Shown here one piece after another: positions 22,306 through 22,319 of a stretch of DNA of 22,319 nt. The first letter of the stretch is position 1; every line of letters starts with the position of its first letter. The notes below the pieces were generated by a model, which saw only the letters and a list, made by a program, of their open reading frames with translations, searched no databases and was not told the DNA's origin. The position numbers and the translations under genes are program-made. Source of the DNA: CAZSAA01 sp964604915 (lineage in GTDB: Bacteria > Patescibacteriota > Patescibacteriia > Patescibacteriales > UBA12465); NCBI GenBank assembly GCA_964604915.1, contig CAZSAA010000011.1, positions 1 to 22,319 of the forward strand, in the 5' to 3' direction.

Positions 22306-22319
22306 GATAATAATTCGGT

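Overview
The window looks like a chromosomal segment of a Candidate Phyla Radiation (Patescibacteria) bacterium. This is inferred from several signs together: compact same-strand gene runs with 1-24 nt gaps or short overlaps; a prolyl-tRNA synthetase without the INS editing domain; a single XerC/D-type recombinase; a FtsQ/Alr peptidoglycan cluster; an FG-GAP-bearing putative glycoside hydrolase; and a VirD4/TraG-like ATPase behind a tiny ferredoxin gene. Most genes lack a strong Shine-Dalgarno sequence. Several sit about 7-30 nt downstream of recognisable sigma70-type promoters, so short leaders seem common. No rRNA, tRNA, IS element or CRISPR array was seen.

Layout. (1) 1-1091: corA Mg2+ channel on the minus strand with its own extended -10 promoter and hairpin terminator. 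(2) About 1145-1387: no gene, but a probable structured non-coding RNA on the minus strand with a perfect TTGACA/TATAAT promoter, back to back with the promoter of the plus-strand genes. (3) 1481-5439, plus strand: a WecG/TagA glycosyltransferase fused to an RppH-like Nudix domain, gltX overlapping it, and a coiled-coil M23 peptidase with a possible promoter of its own. A perfect 13-bp inverted repeat forms a two-way terminator against the convergent xer gene. (4) 5522-14505, minus strand: dnaX, serS, a GHL15-like putative glycoside hydrolase, a membrane-anchored beta-rich protein, alr, ftsQ and a 49-residue membrane protein form one tight operon driven from a promoter before dnaX. xer follows with its own promoter. 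(5) 14587-18874, minus strand: an AT-rich block holding a bacterial-type INS-less proS, a sodium:solute symporter, and a second, divergent archaeal-type ProRS homologue whose start overlaps the symporter stop by 4 nt. An AT-rich leader with a perfect consensus promoter and an overlapping palindrome precedes it. (6) 19013-22194, minus strand: ferredoxin, a charged soluble protein and the VirD4/TraG-like ATPase.

How the genes fit together. Regions 3 and 4 mix translation and replication (gltX, serS, dnaX) with envelope construction (Alr supplies D-alanine, FtsQ acts in the divisome, the M23 protein may remodel peptidoglycan, the TagA domain makes a surface glycan). Region 5 stands out in composition and content. 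The transporter and the ProRS-like enzyme are translationally coupled, and the enzyme keeps the fold landmarks and Cys4 zinc site of archaeal-type ProRS but has changed the residues around the proline and ATP pockets. It is the best candidate here for an undescribed small system: import of an amino-acid-like compound and its activation, or protection of proline charging.
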